The notes: generated from the letters alone by a model not told the origin. A stretch of DNA of 64,000 bases from Streptomyces sp. TRM70350 (GCF_019219825.1 NZ_JAHUXH010000016.1:1-64000), one strand, 5' to 3'. Positions 51,671 to 60,408 are shown, numbered from the stretch's first letter. Translations and numbers: made by a program.

Positions 51671-54316
51671 ATGGACAAGGCAGTGAACGACGGAGCCAAC
51701 CGGGTCGAGCAGAGCCGCGGCGTCTGGTCCGGGAGCTGGGTCGCCGAGCGGCTCGGGGTCGAACTCGTGGGCGACGACACCCTCACCGACCTGCTCGGGC
51801 TCGCCCTGCGGCGCAACCCCAAGCGCGCCCACCTCCTCGTGTCGAACGTGCTCGGCAAGCACGTCCCGCAGTCCCCGTCCGTCGTGTACGGCTCCGGCTT
51901 CGCCCTCGGGCGCAGGGTGCGGGAGCTGCTGGGTACCGCCCGGGCGCGTTCCGCCGTCGTCGTCGGCTACGCCGAGACGGCCACCGGCCTCGGCCACGCC
52001 GTCGCCGACGGCCTCGGCCACGCCCCCTACCTCCACTCCACCCGCCGTCCCGTACCCGGCGTCGCCCGGGCCGGCGGCTTCGAGGAGTCCCACTCGCACG
52101 CCACGTCCCACCTCCTCCTCCCCGAGGACCCGAAACTCCTCGCCGGGGACGGCCCGCTGGTCCTGGTCGACGACGAGTTCTCCACCGGCAACACCATCCT
52201 CAACACCATCCGCGCCCTCCACGAGCGCTACCCCCGCGACCGGTACGCCGTGGTCGCCCTGGTCGACATGCGCTCCACCGCCGACCAGAACCGCCTGACC
52301 GACTTCGCCACCGAGATCGGCACCCGCATCGACCTGGTCACGGCGGCACGGGGGAGGGTACGGCTGCCGGACGGGGTGCTGGAGAAGGGGCAGGCGCTGG
52401 TCGCGGAGTATGAGCAGGGTGTGGGACAGGTGTCTGGGGTTGGGCAGGCCGCGGCCGGGGTGGCCCAGACCGGGCAGGCCCCGGCCGGGGGCGCCGAGCC
52501 TTGGCAGGGCGCGTCCGTTGTGGCGGAGCCCGGTGCTGTGGCGGCCGGGGCCGAGTCGGCCGGTGTCGGCGTGGCCGACGCAGGTCGGGCCGGGCCGGTC
52601 GTGGCCGAGCGCGGGCGAGTCGCCCGGGTCGATCTGCGCTGGCCCGCCGGGGTGCCCGACGGCGGTCGGCACGGCTTCACCGCCGCTCATCGCAGACGCC
52701 TGGAGAACGCCCTGCCCGCCATGGGCGCCCGTCTCGCCGAGGCGGTGCCGCCCGAGGCCCGGCGTGTCCTGGTCCTCGGCTTCGAGGAGCTGATGTACGC
52801 CCCGCTGCGCCTCGCCCGCGAGCTGGAGCAGCTCGTCCCTGCTGCGGACATCCGCTTCTCCACGACCACCCGTTCTCCCGTCCTCGCCGTCGACGACCCC
52901 GGCTATGCCATCCGCACCCGCCTCGTCTTCCCGGCCCACGACAACCCCGCCGACGGCCCCGGCGAGCGCTACGCCTACAACGTCGCCGGCGGCGCCTTCG
53001 ACGCCGTGATCACCGTCGTCGACTCCACCGCCGACACCCCCGCCCTGCACGCCCCCGACGGCCTCCTCGCCCAGCTCGCGCAGCACACCCCGCACGTCCT
53101 CCTCGCTGTCGTCCCGTCGTACGTCCCCGCGGCCCCGCCCGCCCCCGAAAGGCCCGCCATGCTGCCCGAGCCCCTTCGCGGCCCCGCCTTCTCCAGCTAC
53201 GCGCCCGACGAGGTCGGCTGGCTGCTCCAGGACCTGTCGGACGTGACCCTGGAGGCGCCGACCGAGGAGCGCGAGGAGGCGATCCAGAGCGGCGGCGCGC
53301 ACTACGCCGAGTCGCTGCCGGTCGAGTACCAGCCCAGCGAGCAGTACCAGGCGCTGTTCCACGCGGCCCTGGAGACGTCCGCCACCCGCATCGCCCACGC
53401 CGTCGGCGTCGTGACCGAGACCGTCCTCGCTGAACGCTCCCCCCGCCCCGTCCTCGTCTCCCTCGCCCGCGCCGGCACCCCCGTCGGCGTCCTGATGCGC
53501 CGCTGGGCGCAGCACCGGCACGGCCTCGACCTGGCGCACTACGCCGTGTCCATCGTCCGCGGCCGCGGCATCGACGCCAACGCGCTGCGCTGGCTGGCCG
53601 ACCGGCACGACCCGCGCGACGTGGTCTTCGTCGACGGCTGGACCGGCAAGGGCGCCATCACCCGCGAACTCGCCACCGCCCTGCGCGAGTTCGAGGACGC
53701 CGAAAGCACCACCGGCTTCGACCCCGAGATCGCCGTCCTCGCCGACCCCGGCTCATGCGTCCGCACCTACGGCACCCGCGAGGACTTCCTCATCCCCTCC
53801 GCCTGCCTCAACTCCACGGTGTCCGGCCTGATATCCCGCACCGTCCTGCGCGCCGACCTGGTCGGCCCGCACGACTACCACGGCGCGAAGTTCTACCGCG
53901 AACTCGCCGGCGCCGACGTCTCCACCGCCTTCCTCGACGCCATCTCCACCCGCTTCGACGAGGTCACCGACGCGGTGGACGCTGCCACCAAGGAACTGCT
54001 GTCCGCCGACCGCACCCCCACCTGGGAGGGCTGGGCCGCCGTCGAGCGCATCAGCGAGGAGTACGGCATCCACGACGTGAACCTCGTCAAGCCCGGCGTC
54101 GGCGAGACCACCCGCGTGCTGCTGCGCCGCGTGCCCTGGAAGATCCTGGCCCGGGCCGGGGCGGGACCCGACCTCGACCACGTCCGGCTGCTGGCCGAGC
54201 AGCGCGGCGTGCCGGTCGAGGAGGTCGACGAACTCCCGTACACCTGCGTGGGGTTGATCCATCCCAAGTACACACGAGGCGCGACGGGCGCCGACGGAAA
54301 GGCGGTGGCTGTCTGA
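51671..54316 (+). CDS. Fused phosphoribosyltransferase-TRSP-StiP/PELOTA protein of the Ter system
   Basis: An 881-residue protein, ATG 51671 after AAGGAA. Domain 1 (about 15-235) is a phosphoribosyltransferase with PRPP motif VLVDDEFSTGNT at 164-175. A Gly/Ala/Gln-rich linker fills about 240-318. Domain 2 (about 320-430) is the TRSP domain, with the naming motif TTRSPVLAVDDPGYAIR. Domain 3 (about 530-800) is the StiP/PRTase_1 type (RPVLVSLARAGTPVGVLMRR, FVDGWTGKGAITREL, CLNSTVSGLISRTVL). The last 80 residues resemble a PELOTA RNA-binding fold (VNLVKPGVGETTRVLLRRVP). In other bacteria these are often separate genes. Proposed role: building a nucleoside-like metabolite from PRPP. Confidence 0.82.
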   Translation: MDKAVNDGANRVEQSRGVWSGSWVAERLGVELVGDDTLTDLLGLALRRNPKRAHLLVSNVLGKHVPQSPSVVYGSGFALGRRVRELLGTARARSAVVVGYAETATGLGHAVADGLGHAPYLHSTRRPVPGVARAGGFEESHSHATSHLLLPEDPKLLAGDGPLVLVDDEFSTGNTILNTIRALHERYPRDRYAVVALVDMRSTADQNRLTDFATEIGTRIDLVTAARGRVRLPDGVLEKGQALVAEYEQGVGQVSGVGQAAAGVAQTGQAPAGGAEPWQGASVVAEPGAVAAGAESAGVGVADAGRAGPVVAERGRVARVDLRWPAGVPDGGRHGFTAAHRRRLENALPAMGARLAEAVPPEARRVLVLGFEELMYAPLRLARELEQLVPAADIRFSTTTRSPVLAVDDPGYAIRTRLVFPAHDNPADGPGERYAYNVAGGAFDAVITVVDSTADTPALHAPDGLLAQLAQHTPHVLLAVVPSYVPAAPPAPERPAMLPEPLRGPAFSSYAPDEVGWLLQDLSDVTLEAPTEEREEAIQSGGAHYAESLPVEYQPSEQYQALFHAALETSATRIAHAVGVVTETVLAERSPRPVLVSLARAGTPVGVLMRRWAQHRHGLDLAHYAVSIVRGRGIDANALRWLADRHDPRDVVFVDGWTGKGAITRELATALREFEDAESTTGFDPEIAVLADPGSCVRTYGTREDFLIPSACLNSTVSGLISRTVLRADLVGPHDYHGAKFYRELAGADVSTAFLDAISTRFDEVTDAVDAATKELLSADRTPTWEGWAAVERISEEYGIHDVNLVKPGVGETTRVLLRRVPWKILARAGAGPDLDHVRLLAEQRGVPVEEVDELPYTCVGLIHPKYTRGATGADGKAVAV

Positions 54317-55128
54317 TGCCGGTGCTGGTGGCGAGTGACCTCGACCGTACGCTCATCTACTCCTCCGCCGCGTTGTCGCTGACCATGCCGGACGCGCGAG
54401 CGCCCAGGCTGCTGTGCGTCGAGGTGCACGAGAGCAAGCCGCTGTCGTACATGACCGAGACGGCGGCGGGGCTGCTCACCGAGCTCGCCGACGCCGCGGT
54501 CTTCGTGCCGACCACGACCCGTACCCGCAAGCAGTACCTCCGCATCAACCTCCCTGGCCCCATGCCGAAGTACGCGATCTGCGCCAACGGCGGGCATCTG
54601 CTCGTGGACGGTGTCCCCGACCCCGGCTGGCACGCGAGCGTCACGGCACGGCTGGCCGACGAGTGCGCGTCGCTGGCCGAGGTGCAGGAACACCTGCTGA
54701 GGGCCGCTGACCCGGTGTGGGTGCGCAAGCACCGGGTCGCCGACGACCTCTTCGCCTACCTCGTCGTCGAGCGCGAACTGCTCCCCGAGGACTGGGTGAA
54801 GGAGCTGGCCGTGTGGGCGGAGAACCGCGGCTGGACGGTCTCCCTCCAGGGCCGCAAGATCTACGCCGTGCCGAAGCCGCTCACCAAGAGCGCCGCCGTG
54901 CACGAGGTCGCCCGCCGCACCGGCGCCGACCTCACCCTCGCCGCGGGCGACTCCCTCCTCGACGCCGACCTCCTCCTCGCCGCGGACAAGGGCTGGCGCC
55001 CGAGCCACGGCGAACTGGCCGACAGCGGCTGGACCGCCCCCGACATCACGTCTCTTCCGGAGCGGGGCGTCCTGGCGGGCGAACGCATCCTGCGCGAGTT
55101 CCTACGAGCGTCGGGGGACCGCGCGTAG
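54316..55128 (+). CDS. HAD-superfamily hydrolase of the Ter system
   Basis: A 270-residue phosphatase-type protein; ATG 54316 overlaps the preceding TGA by one base, so it is coupled to the PRTase fusion. HAD motif I is SDLDRTLIYSS (Asp8 nucleophile, Asp10), motif II is VPTTTRTRKQY, the Lys of motif III is in KPLTKSAAV, and motif IV is LAAGDSLLDADLLLAA. A cap region fills about 70-190. It probably dephosphorylates the ribosyl-phosphate product of the PRTase. Typical of the Ter biosynthetic cluster. No ATP-grasp gene, often found in such clusters, is in this window. Confidence 0.88.
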   Translation: MPVLVASDLDRTLIYSSAALSLTMPDARAPRLLCVEVHESKPLSYMTETAAGLLTELADAAVFVPTTTRTRKQYLRINLPGPMPKYAICANGGHLLVDGVPDPGWHASVTARLADECASLAEVQEHLLRAADPVWVRKHRVADDLFAYLVVERELLPEDWVKELAVWAENRGWTVSLQGRKIYAVPKPLTKSAAVHEVARRTGADLTLAAGDSLLDADLLLAADKGWRPSHGELADSGWTAPDITSLPERGVLAGERILREFLRASGDRA

Positions 55129-55301
55129 CGACGGAACCCGCACTTTCCCTTCGCCCGTCGACGCGCCGCTGGCGACGGGGCGCCGTCGGCGCGGAGGCGG
55201 CGTGGACCGCGCTTACATCCCCGCGCACGGCCCGGCCTGCGCCGACGTGGGCGGGGCTGCGCCCGCGCCGCGCCGCTGGGGGCTGCGCGGGCTTGGGCCC
55301 G

Positions 55302-55481
55302 GTCGGTCTGTGTGGTGGTGCGGGGCTTGGGCTTTGGGTCGGTCTGTGTGGTGGTGCGGGGCTTGGGCTTTGGGTCGGTCTGTGTGGTGGTGCGGGGCTT
55401 GGGCTTTGGGTCGGTCTGTGTGGTGGTGCGGGGCTTGGGCTTTGGGTCGGTCTGCGTGGTGGTGCGGGGCTTGCGCTCGGG
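55302..55481 (+). repeat. 36-bp minisatellite, five copies
   Basis: Units beginning GTCGGTCTGTGTGGTGG start at 55302, 55338, 55374, 55410 and 55446. The first four are identical over 36 bases; the fifth has a few changes and a diverged sixth begins at 55482. Period and identity show recent expansion. Each unit is G/T-rich on the plus strand. Confidence 0.95.
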
Positions 55482-55542
55482 TCCGTCCGTGTGGCGGCGC
55501 CATGCCGACGCTCGCGACCGCACCAGCGCATACGCGGCACGC

Positions 55543-55608
55543 TGCGCTCGCCCTGGTGCCTGCGCTCGCCTCCCTCGCGCTGCGCTCGCCTTCGTGCCTG
55601 CGCTCGCC
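55543..55608 (+). repeat. Short degenerate array (TGCGCTCGCC, four copies)
   Basis: TGCGCTCGCC starts at 55543, 55561, 55581 and 55599, that is every 18-20 bases with variable filler between. It lies between the two larger arrays. Confidence 0.7.
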
Positions 55609-55667
55609 CTCCTGCCTGCCTTGGCGGCCGTCCAAGCGGTCGCTGCCCCGGCTGCCTCGCGACCCCA

Positions 55668-55872
55668 CCCGTGCTTGCGTCGCGCCCGTGCTTGCGTCGG
55701 CACCCGTGCTTGCGTTGCGCCCATGCTTGCGTCGGCACCCGTGCTTGCGTCGCGCCCATGCTTGTGTGGACACCGTGCTTGCGTCGCACCCCATGCTTGC
55801 GTGGACACCGTGCTTGCGTCGGCATCCGTGCATGCGTCGCACCCGCGCTTGTGTCGGCACCCGTGCTTGCGC
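55668..55872 (+). repeat. 17/18-bp alternating minisatellite, about 12 copies
   Basis: The core GTGCTTGCGT or ATGCTTGCGT begins at about 55671, 55688, 55706, 55723, 55741, 55758, 55775, 55793, 55810, 55828, 55845 and 55863. Spacing alternates between 17 and 18 bases, so the array is probably built from an about 35-bp double unit. Copies are more diverged than in the 36-bp array. Confidence 0.9.
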
Positions 55873-56119
55873 CCCCACCCCGCTCGTGCCCGCAGTTGCG
55901 CTGCCCGTTCACCGCACGCCCGGCCGTGAGGCCGCTTCCGCGTTCGGGTGCGTGCCTGGGGTCAAGCCCCCCGGCGTGCGTCTCCGCCCGCGCCGCCTGG
56001 TTGCGGGCCGCGTCGGCGCGCTCGGTGCGGGGTCGTCCGAGGGCAGCGGTGATCGTTCCATGCGGCTCATCTGTCCCCGCCCGCGGTCAACGCCCGCATC
56101 CGGGCTGACGACGACGCCA

Positions 56120-56896
56120 CTACCTACGAATCGCGCCCCCGCCTGCACTCATGTCCGATCCTGCTGTACCCGTCGAGTTCCGCTCCGCACCCGCTCTCCC
56201 GCCGATGCCCCCATCCACAGTCGCACCTACCGCCGATGCAGCCGCCGACCCACCGCCGCGCCCCCGCCTCCTCGTGCCGCCGCCCGGGCGCAGGAGCCGT
56301 ATGCCGATGAAGGCCACGACCGCCACCGCGGACGCGGCGAGGACGGCCTTCGAGTACGTGGAGACCACGGCCGTCACCTCGGTCCACTTCTCGCCCAGGG
56401 CGTAGCCCGCGAGGACGAACGCGGTGTTCCAGATCGCGCTGCCCAGTGCCGTCAGGCCCAGGAACACCGGCAGGCGCATGCGCTCAACCCCGGCCGGGAC
56501 CGATATCAGGCTGCGGAAGATGGGGATCATCCGTCCGAAGAACACGGCCTTGGTCCCGTGCCGGGCGAACCAGGCCTCTGTCCTCTCTATGTCCGCGACC
56601 TTCACCAGCGGCAGCCGCGCCGCCATCGCCAGCGTGCGGTCACGGCCGAGCATCGCCCCCACGCCGTACAGCGCGAGCGCGCCGATCACCGAGCCGGCCG
56701 TCGTCCAGATCAGCGCGGCGTACAGATTCATACGTCCCGTGCTGGAAGCGAACCCGGCCAGCGGCAGGATCACCTCGCTGGGCAGCGGCGGGAACAGATT
56801 CTCCAGTGCTACCGCGAGCCCGGCGCCCGGTGCGCCGAGGGTGTCCATGAGTTCGTTGATCCATTGTGGTGCCGTCTGCGCTGCGATGGCTGTCAT
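56120..56896 (-). CDS. DedA-family membrane protein
   Basis: A 258-residue inner-membrane protein of the DedA/VTT (SNARE-associated) type, from ATG 56896. The re-entrant motif is near the start (LENLFPPLPSEVILPLAGFA), followed by membrane helices at about 45-70 and 140-190 and the Arg/Gly-rich FFGRMIPIFRSLISVPAGVE loop. Members act as undecaprenyl-phosphate or phospholipid flippases. The C-terminal 60 residues are Gly/Ala/Arg-rich and probably disordered. The ribosome site is weak. A related but partial gene is at the right end of the window. Confidence 0.9.
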   Translation of the reverse strand: MTAIAAQTAPQWINELMDTLGAPGAGLAVALENLFPPLPSEVILPLAGFASSTGRMNLYAALIWTTAGSVIGALALYGVGAMLGRDRTLAMAARLPLVKVADIERTEAWFARHGTKAVFFGRMIPIFRSLISVPAGVERMRLPVFLGLTALGSAIWNTAFVLAGYALGEKWTEVTAVVSTYSKAVLAASAVAVVAFIGIRLLRPGGGTRRRGRGGGSAAASAVGATVDGGIGGRAGAERNSTGTAGSDMSAGGGAIRR

Positions 56897-56982
56897 GACG
56901 ATCACGCTAGAGAACCGAACCTGAAGAAACCCTGAGGAGCGGAGCTGGAGCGGGCCACGACCGGGATCGGGCTCGGACGGCG

Positions 56983-57210
56983 TCAGCCGCAGCAACCCCC
57001 GCCGCAGCACCCACCGCCGCCACCGCCACCCCCGCCGCCCGCACGCGGCGTCGGCGCCGAGGCCGAGCCGCCCACCGCGACGGTCGACAGGAGTTTCACC
57101 GTGTCGTCGTGGCCCGTGGGGCAGGTGGCAGGGGCGGAGGACTCGGCCATGGGGCGGCTCAGTTCGAAGGTGTCGCCGCAGGTCCGGCAGCGGTACTCGT
57201 AGCGAGGCAT
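56983..57210 (-). CDS. FmdB-type zinc-ribbon protein with Gly/Cys tail
   Basis: A 75-residue protein starting PRYEYRCRTCGDTFELSRPM, the FmdB/CxxC_CxxC_SSSS zinc ribbon. The second knuckle is CPTGHDD, so only the first CxxC is canonical and His probably completes the site. The C-terminus is a long Gly run followed by CCGGGCCG, giving four more Cys. This tail could bind metal or anchor it. Regulatory roles have been proposed for FmdB proteins. It lies 9 bp from the DUF4383 gene on the same strand, so both are probably in one transcript. Confidence 0.85.
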   Translation of the reverse strand: MPRYEYRCRTCGDTFELSRPMAESSAPATCPTGHDDTVKLLSTVAVGGSASAPTPRAGGGGGGGGGGCCGGGCCG

Positions 57211-57219
57211 GCCCACAGG

Positions 57220-57804
57220 TTAACGGGCGTCCTCCGGCGGACGCCGGGACTCGTCGAGCGCCACCGCCCGCCCACGGCCCAGTTCGCGGGGCTCGGGTTC
57301 GACCAGGTCGGGGTGGCGGGCCCGCCAGTAGGGGTTGTCGTGGGGCAGGGCCGAGCCGACCCTCCCGTACATCCCGAAGAACATCAGGACCACTCCGACG
57401 ACGAAGCTGAACAGCACGTTCTGGATGCGGAAGGCCAGGAAGTTGTACTCCGTGTCCAGAAGCCCCAGGTTCACGAAGCCACTGAGGATGAAGGCGATGC
57501 CGACCAGCATGTTGACCGTCGAGGCGAAGTTGCCGCCGATCACCATGCCCACGAAGAGCAGCAGTCCCACGCAGATCGACAGGACGCTCAGGGCGCCGTT
57601 GGTGTTGAGGCCCACGACCTGGTCACCGCGGGTGTCGAAGAAGCCGACCTTGCCGATCAGACCGAGGATGCCGAAGGCGATCAGCACCAGACCCATCAGT
57701 CCGGCGCCGAAGCGGTAGACCTGGTTCAGCCGGTGGTCGACGGGGAGGTGCTTGTCGAACTGGATCCGTCGTCGTTCTCCCCTGTGCGCTGCGTGTGCGG
57801 CCAT
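57220..57804 (-). CDS. DUF4383 membrane protein
   Basis: A 194-residue protein; ATG 57804 follows GAGGGAGG. Four hydrophobic helices are seen at about 32-53, 70-95, 100-118 and 128-150, the normal DUF4383 pattern, preceded by a basic N-terminus (HRGERRRIQFDKHLPVDHRL) and followed by a charged tail. Function unknown; the family is frequent in actinobacteria. It precedes the FmdB-type gene. Confidence 0.85.
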   Translation of the reverse strand: MAAHAAHRGERRRIQFDKHLPVDHRLNQVYRFGAGLMGLVLIAFGILGLIGKVGFFDTRGDQVVGLNTNGALSVLSICVGLLLFVGMVIGGNFASTVNMLVGIAFILSGFVNLGLLDTEYNFLAFRIQNVLFSFVVGVVLMFFGMYGRVGSALPHDNPYWRARHPDLVEPEPRELGRGRAVALDESRRPPEDAR

Positions 57805-57940
57805 GTCGCCTCCCTCGGGGCGATAGCGGAGGCCGTGCTTCCCTTTCCCTTCAATATCTGCCCGCCCTGCCCGGTGGGCAACACAGCGAGGCGACATCCG
57901 GGCTCCGGCCCAGCTCAGCGCGGACAAGGAGGCGGGTGGG

Positions 57941-59353
57941 TCAGTGGGCGGTGGCGCCGCGCTCTTCCCGGATCTGCGCGACGACTCGGGCCACGGTCTG
58001 CCGGACCGCCTCCGTCTCGGTCAGGAAGTGCCAGTAGTCCGGGTGGCGGCCGTCCAGGATGGCGATCGCGCGCTCCAGTCGGCCGACGGAGTCGTCCAGG
58101 GGGCGGGCGTGTCGGGGATCGGGGGTGTTGCGGCCGGCCATGGCGAGCCGCTGGGCGTCGCGGATGGCGAACCGGGTCCGTTCGATTTCCTGCTGGGGGT
58201 CCTTCTGGACGGCGTTCAGCCGCCGGAGGCGGTCCCCGGCGGCGGAGACGGCCTCGTCGGTGGAGTTCAGCAGGGCCCGGGCCGTGGACAGCAGGGCGGT
58301 CGCGTCGGGCCAGCGCTGGGCCTGGCGCGCCGTCTGGGCCTCGGTGAGCTTCAGCTCGGCCTGGCGGACGCTCTCCGCGGCCTGTTCGGGGACGCGTTGC
58401 AGGTCCTCCCAGCAGGCCACCGTGAACCGTCGTCGCAGCTCGCTGAGCACCGGTTCGACCTGGTCGGCGCGGGTGGTCAGGGCCTGGGCGCGGGTGCGCA
58501 GGGAGACCAGGCGGCGGTCGATCTCGGCGGCTCGTTCGGGAAGCCGTTCGGCCTCCGCGCGGATGGCCTCGGCCTCCCGGGCGACGCGCTCGGCCCGTTC
58601 CAGGGTCTGCGGGACGCCGTGCTGGCCGGCGCCCTGGTTCAGCTTGGTCAGCTCGGGGGCGAGGGCGGCGAGACGGGCGGCGAGGTCGTCCGCCTTCAGC
58701 CCTGATCCTCGTACGGCGTCCAGGGCGTTCGAGGCGGCGAGCAGGGACTGGCGGGCGCGTTCGACGGCGGGGGCCAGGCGGGCGAGCTGGGTCTCGGCCT
58801 TGCCGAGCAGCGGGCCGAGACCGTCGGCGAAGCGGTCCAGGTCCTGCTTGACCCGGCCGAGCTCGTCCTTGGCCTGGGTGAGCTCGGTGCGGGCGCGGGC
58901 GGCGGCCGAGGCTTCCAGGTCGTCGCGGTCGAGGTCGTGGGCGTCGACGGCGTTGATGTACCGGTGGCTGGCCTCGTCGATGCGGTGGCTGAGCGCCTCG
59001 AAGTCGGCGGCGGCGCGGCGGGCGGCGGGGGAGTCGTCGACGGCCGCGATCGTCTCGATCGAGATGCGCAGATCGCGCTGGGCGGTGTCGAGTTCGTAGA
59101 ACGCGGCCGCGGCTGCGTCCTTCGCGGCCTGTGCCTCGGCACGCTGGCTCTCGGCACGGCCGCCGAACCAGCGCCGGGTGCCGCCGCCGGCGAACGCGGC
59201 GGGCAGTACCAGGGCCGCCACCAGCGGCAGAGAGAGCAGGGTGAGGGTGTCACGTATCGCGGTGGACACCCGGGGTGAGCGGTGCGCACGCGGCATCGAC
59301 GGCGAGTCCCGCTGAGGTGGTGTCGCCGTCACATCCCTCTCCCGTGCCGTCAT
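57941..59353 (-). CDS. Single-pass membrane protein with long coiled coil
   Basis: A 470-residue protein, ATG 59353. Residues 32-55 form one membrane segment (TLTLLSLPLVAALVLPAAFA) after an Arg-rich lead, so the rest faces one side, probably outside. From about 65 to 400 the sequence is almost continuous heptad-type Ala/Arg/Glu/Leu helix (for example RAEAQAAKDAAAAAFYELDT, ELTQAKDELGRVKQDLDRFA). I do not recognise a catalytic domain. Related Streptomyces proteins are annotated only as hypothetical membrane proteins. It may be a structural or septum-linked protein, but that is a guess. Confidence 0.8.
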   Translation of the reverse strand: MTARERDVTATPPQRDSPSMPRAHRSPRVSTAIRDTLTLLSLPLVAALVLPAAFAGGGTRRWFGGRAESQRAEAQAAKDAAAAAFYELDTAQRDLRISIETIAAVDDSPAARRAAADFEALSHRIDEASHRYINAVDAHDLDRDDLEASAAARARTELTQAKDELGRVKQDLDRFADGLGPLLGKAETQLARLAPAVERARQSLLAASNALDAVRGSGLKADDLAARLAALAPELTKLNQGAGQHGVPQTLERAERVAREAEAIRAEAERLPERAAEIDRRLVSLRTRAQALTTRADQVEPVLSELRRRFTVACWEDLQRVPEQAAESVRQAELKLTEAQTARQAQRWPDATALLSTARALLNSTDEAVSAAGDRLRRLNAVQKDPQQEIERTRFAIRDAQRLAMAGRNTPDPRHARPLDDSVGRLERAIAILDGRHPDYWHFLTETEAVRQTVARVVAQIREERGATAH

Positions 59354-59406
59354 CCGCCCTGCCCGGTGTCATTCTCCCACCGGTTAAGGACGAACACACG
59401 GGGCGG

Positions 59407-60189
59407 TTAGTTCGCTGTCCGGACCGTGACTTTGCCGTCGCCGGTGCGGGCGGAGACGACGTGCCGACTGGAGTCGTCGCGGGGCACGGACACGTCGACC
59501 GCGCCGTCGCCGGTGTCGGCGGACACGCGGTAGGAGGCCCGGGGCACCGAGACGGTGACGGAGCCGTCGCCGCTGCGGGAGTCCACCAGGTCGGGTACGG
59601 CGCCGAGTTCGAGGCGGGTGGAGCCGTCGGCGGTGTGGGTGCGGACGTGGCGTGAGGTGACGTCGGCGCGGATGGAACCGTCCTGGGTGCGCAGGTCCAG
59701 CGGGCCGGTGGCGTCGTCGACGCGGACGGAGCCGTCGCCGGTGCGGATGTTCAGCGCCTCCTGGAAGCCACGGGCGCGCACGCTGCCGTCGCCGTCCTTG
59801 ACCTCGACGGCGACGCCGCGCGGTACCTCGATGCGGTGCTTGGCGGAGCAGTCGGCGACGAAGCCGGAGCACTTCAGCCGCAGCACCAGCCGGTCGCCGT
59901 CCATGGCCCAGGTGACCTTGGGGTCCTCACCCACGACGACCGAGCCCTCGAACCAGCGGGTGACGTCGATACGGCCTTCGGGGACCGCGTCCGTGGCGAC
60001 GAGTTCCAGGGCGGAGTCGTCGGAGTCGACGGTGAGGGTGGAGCCCTGCAGCGGGAAGGACCGCCGCTCGGGCTCCCGGTCGTCCCCGGCGGCCGCACCG
60101 CAGCCGGTGACACCCGCGACGAGGACCACGACGGCACCGGCGACGACGGCGAAGCGGGCGGGCACGGAAGCGGAAGCGGTACGGGCCAT
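59407..60189 (-). CDS. DUF4097 lipoprotein
   Basis: A 260-residue lipoprotein: ATG 60189, signal peptide to the lipobox VAGVTGC. The rest is a DUF4097 beta-helix made of about 20-residue rungs that repeat the GDGSV or DGS phrase (KDGDGSVRARG, RTGDGSVRVDD, RTQDGSIRADV, RSGDGSVTVSV, RTGDGKVTVRT). Two Cys (LKCSGFVADCSAKH) may form a disulphide. DUF4097 proteins are surface or adhesin-like and often linked to cell-envelope stress regulators; none is adjacent here. The ribosome site is GGGGAGATC. Confidence 0.88.
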   Translation of the reverse strand: MARTASASVPARFAVVAGAVVVLVAGVTGCGAAAGDDREPERRSFPLQGSTLTVDSDDSALELVATDAVPEGRIDVTRWFEGSVVVGEDPKVTWAMDGDRLVLRLKCSGFVADCSAKHRIEVPRGVAVEVKDGDGSVRARGFQEALNIRTGDGSVRVDDATGPLDLRTQDGSIRADVTSRHVRTHTADGSTRLELGAVPDLVDSRSGDGSVTVSVPRASYRVSADTGDGAVDVSVPRDDSSRHVVSARTGDGKVTVRTAN

Positions 60190-60408
60190 GACGGATCTCC
60201 CCCTGAGACAGGCTGCGAGACGCCTCCCGTAGGGGCCGGAACCGGCGGGGAAGGCGACTCCTCGACCGTACGGCCCCGGCCTCCACCAGAGGATCCGGAC
60301 CACTCCCGGAACCGGGGTGGGGTTAACCCCCGCCCCACCACACACCGCCCCCGGCGATACGGGTTTGCGGGGCACTGCCCCGGGCAAGGTAGGCTGTCGA
60401 CTCGTCCT

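Larger units (their letters stand above)
55129..56119. other. About 1 kb without a gene, filled by minisatellites
   Basis: No frame shows a ribosome site with normal codon use. Minus-strand frames stay open over the arrays because one array period (36) is a multiple of three, giving a Pro-Lys-rich PKPKPRTTTQTD repeat, but they run into the HAD gene's antisense and lack a plausible start. Three arrays are listed separately. The stretch from about 55880 to 56119 shows nothing recognisable. Confidence 0.65.

Noticed and set aside
54861..55808. Minus-strand frame encoding PKPKPRTTTQTD repeats
   Set aside because: Open mainly because the arrays lack stops; no ribosome site, and half of it is antisense to the HAD gene. 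Kept only as a remark in the minisatellite finding.
55302..55872. CRISPR array
   Set aside because: Units are directly adjacent tandem repeats without unique spacers and no cas genes are present.
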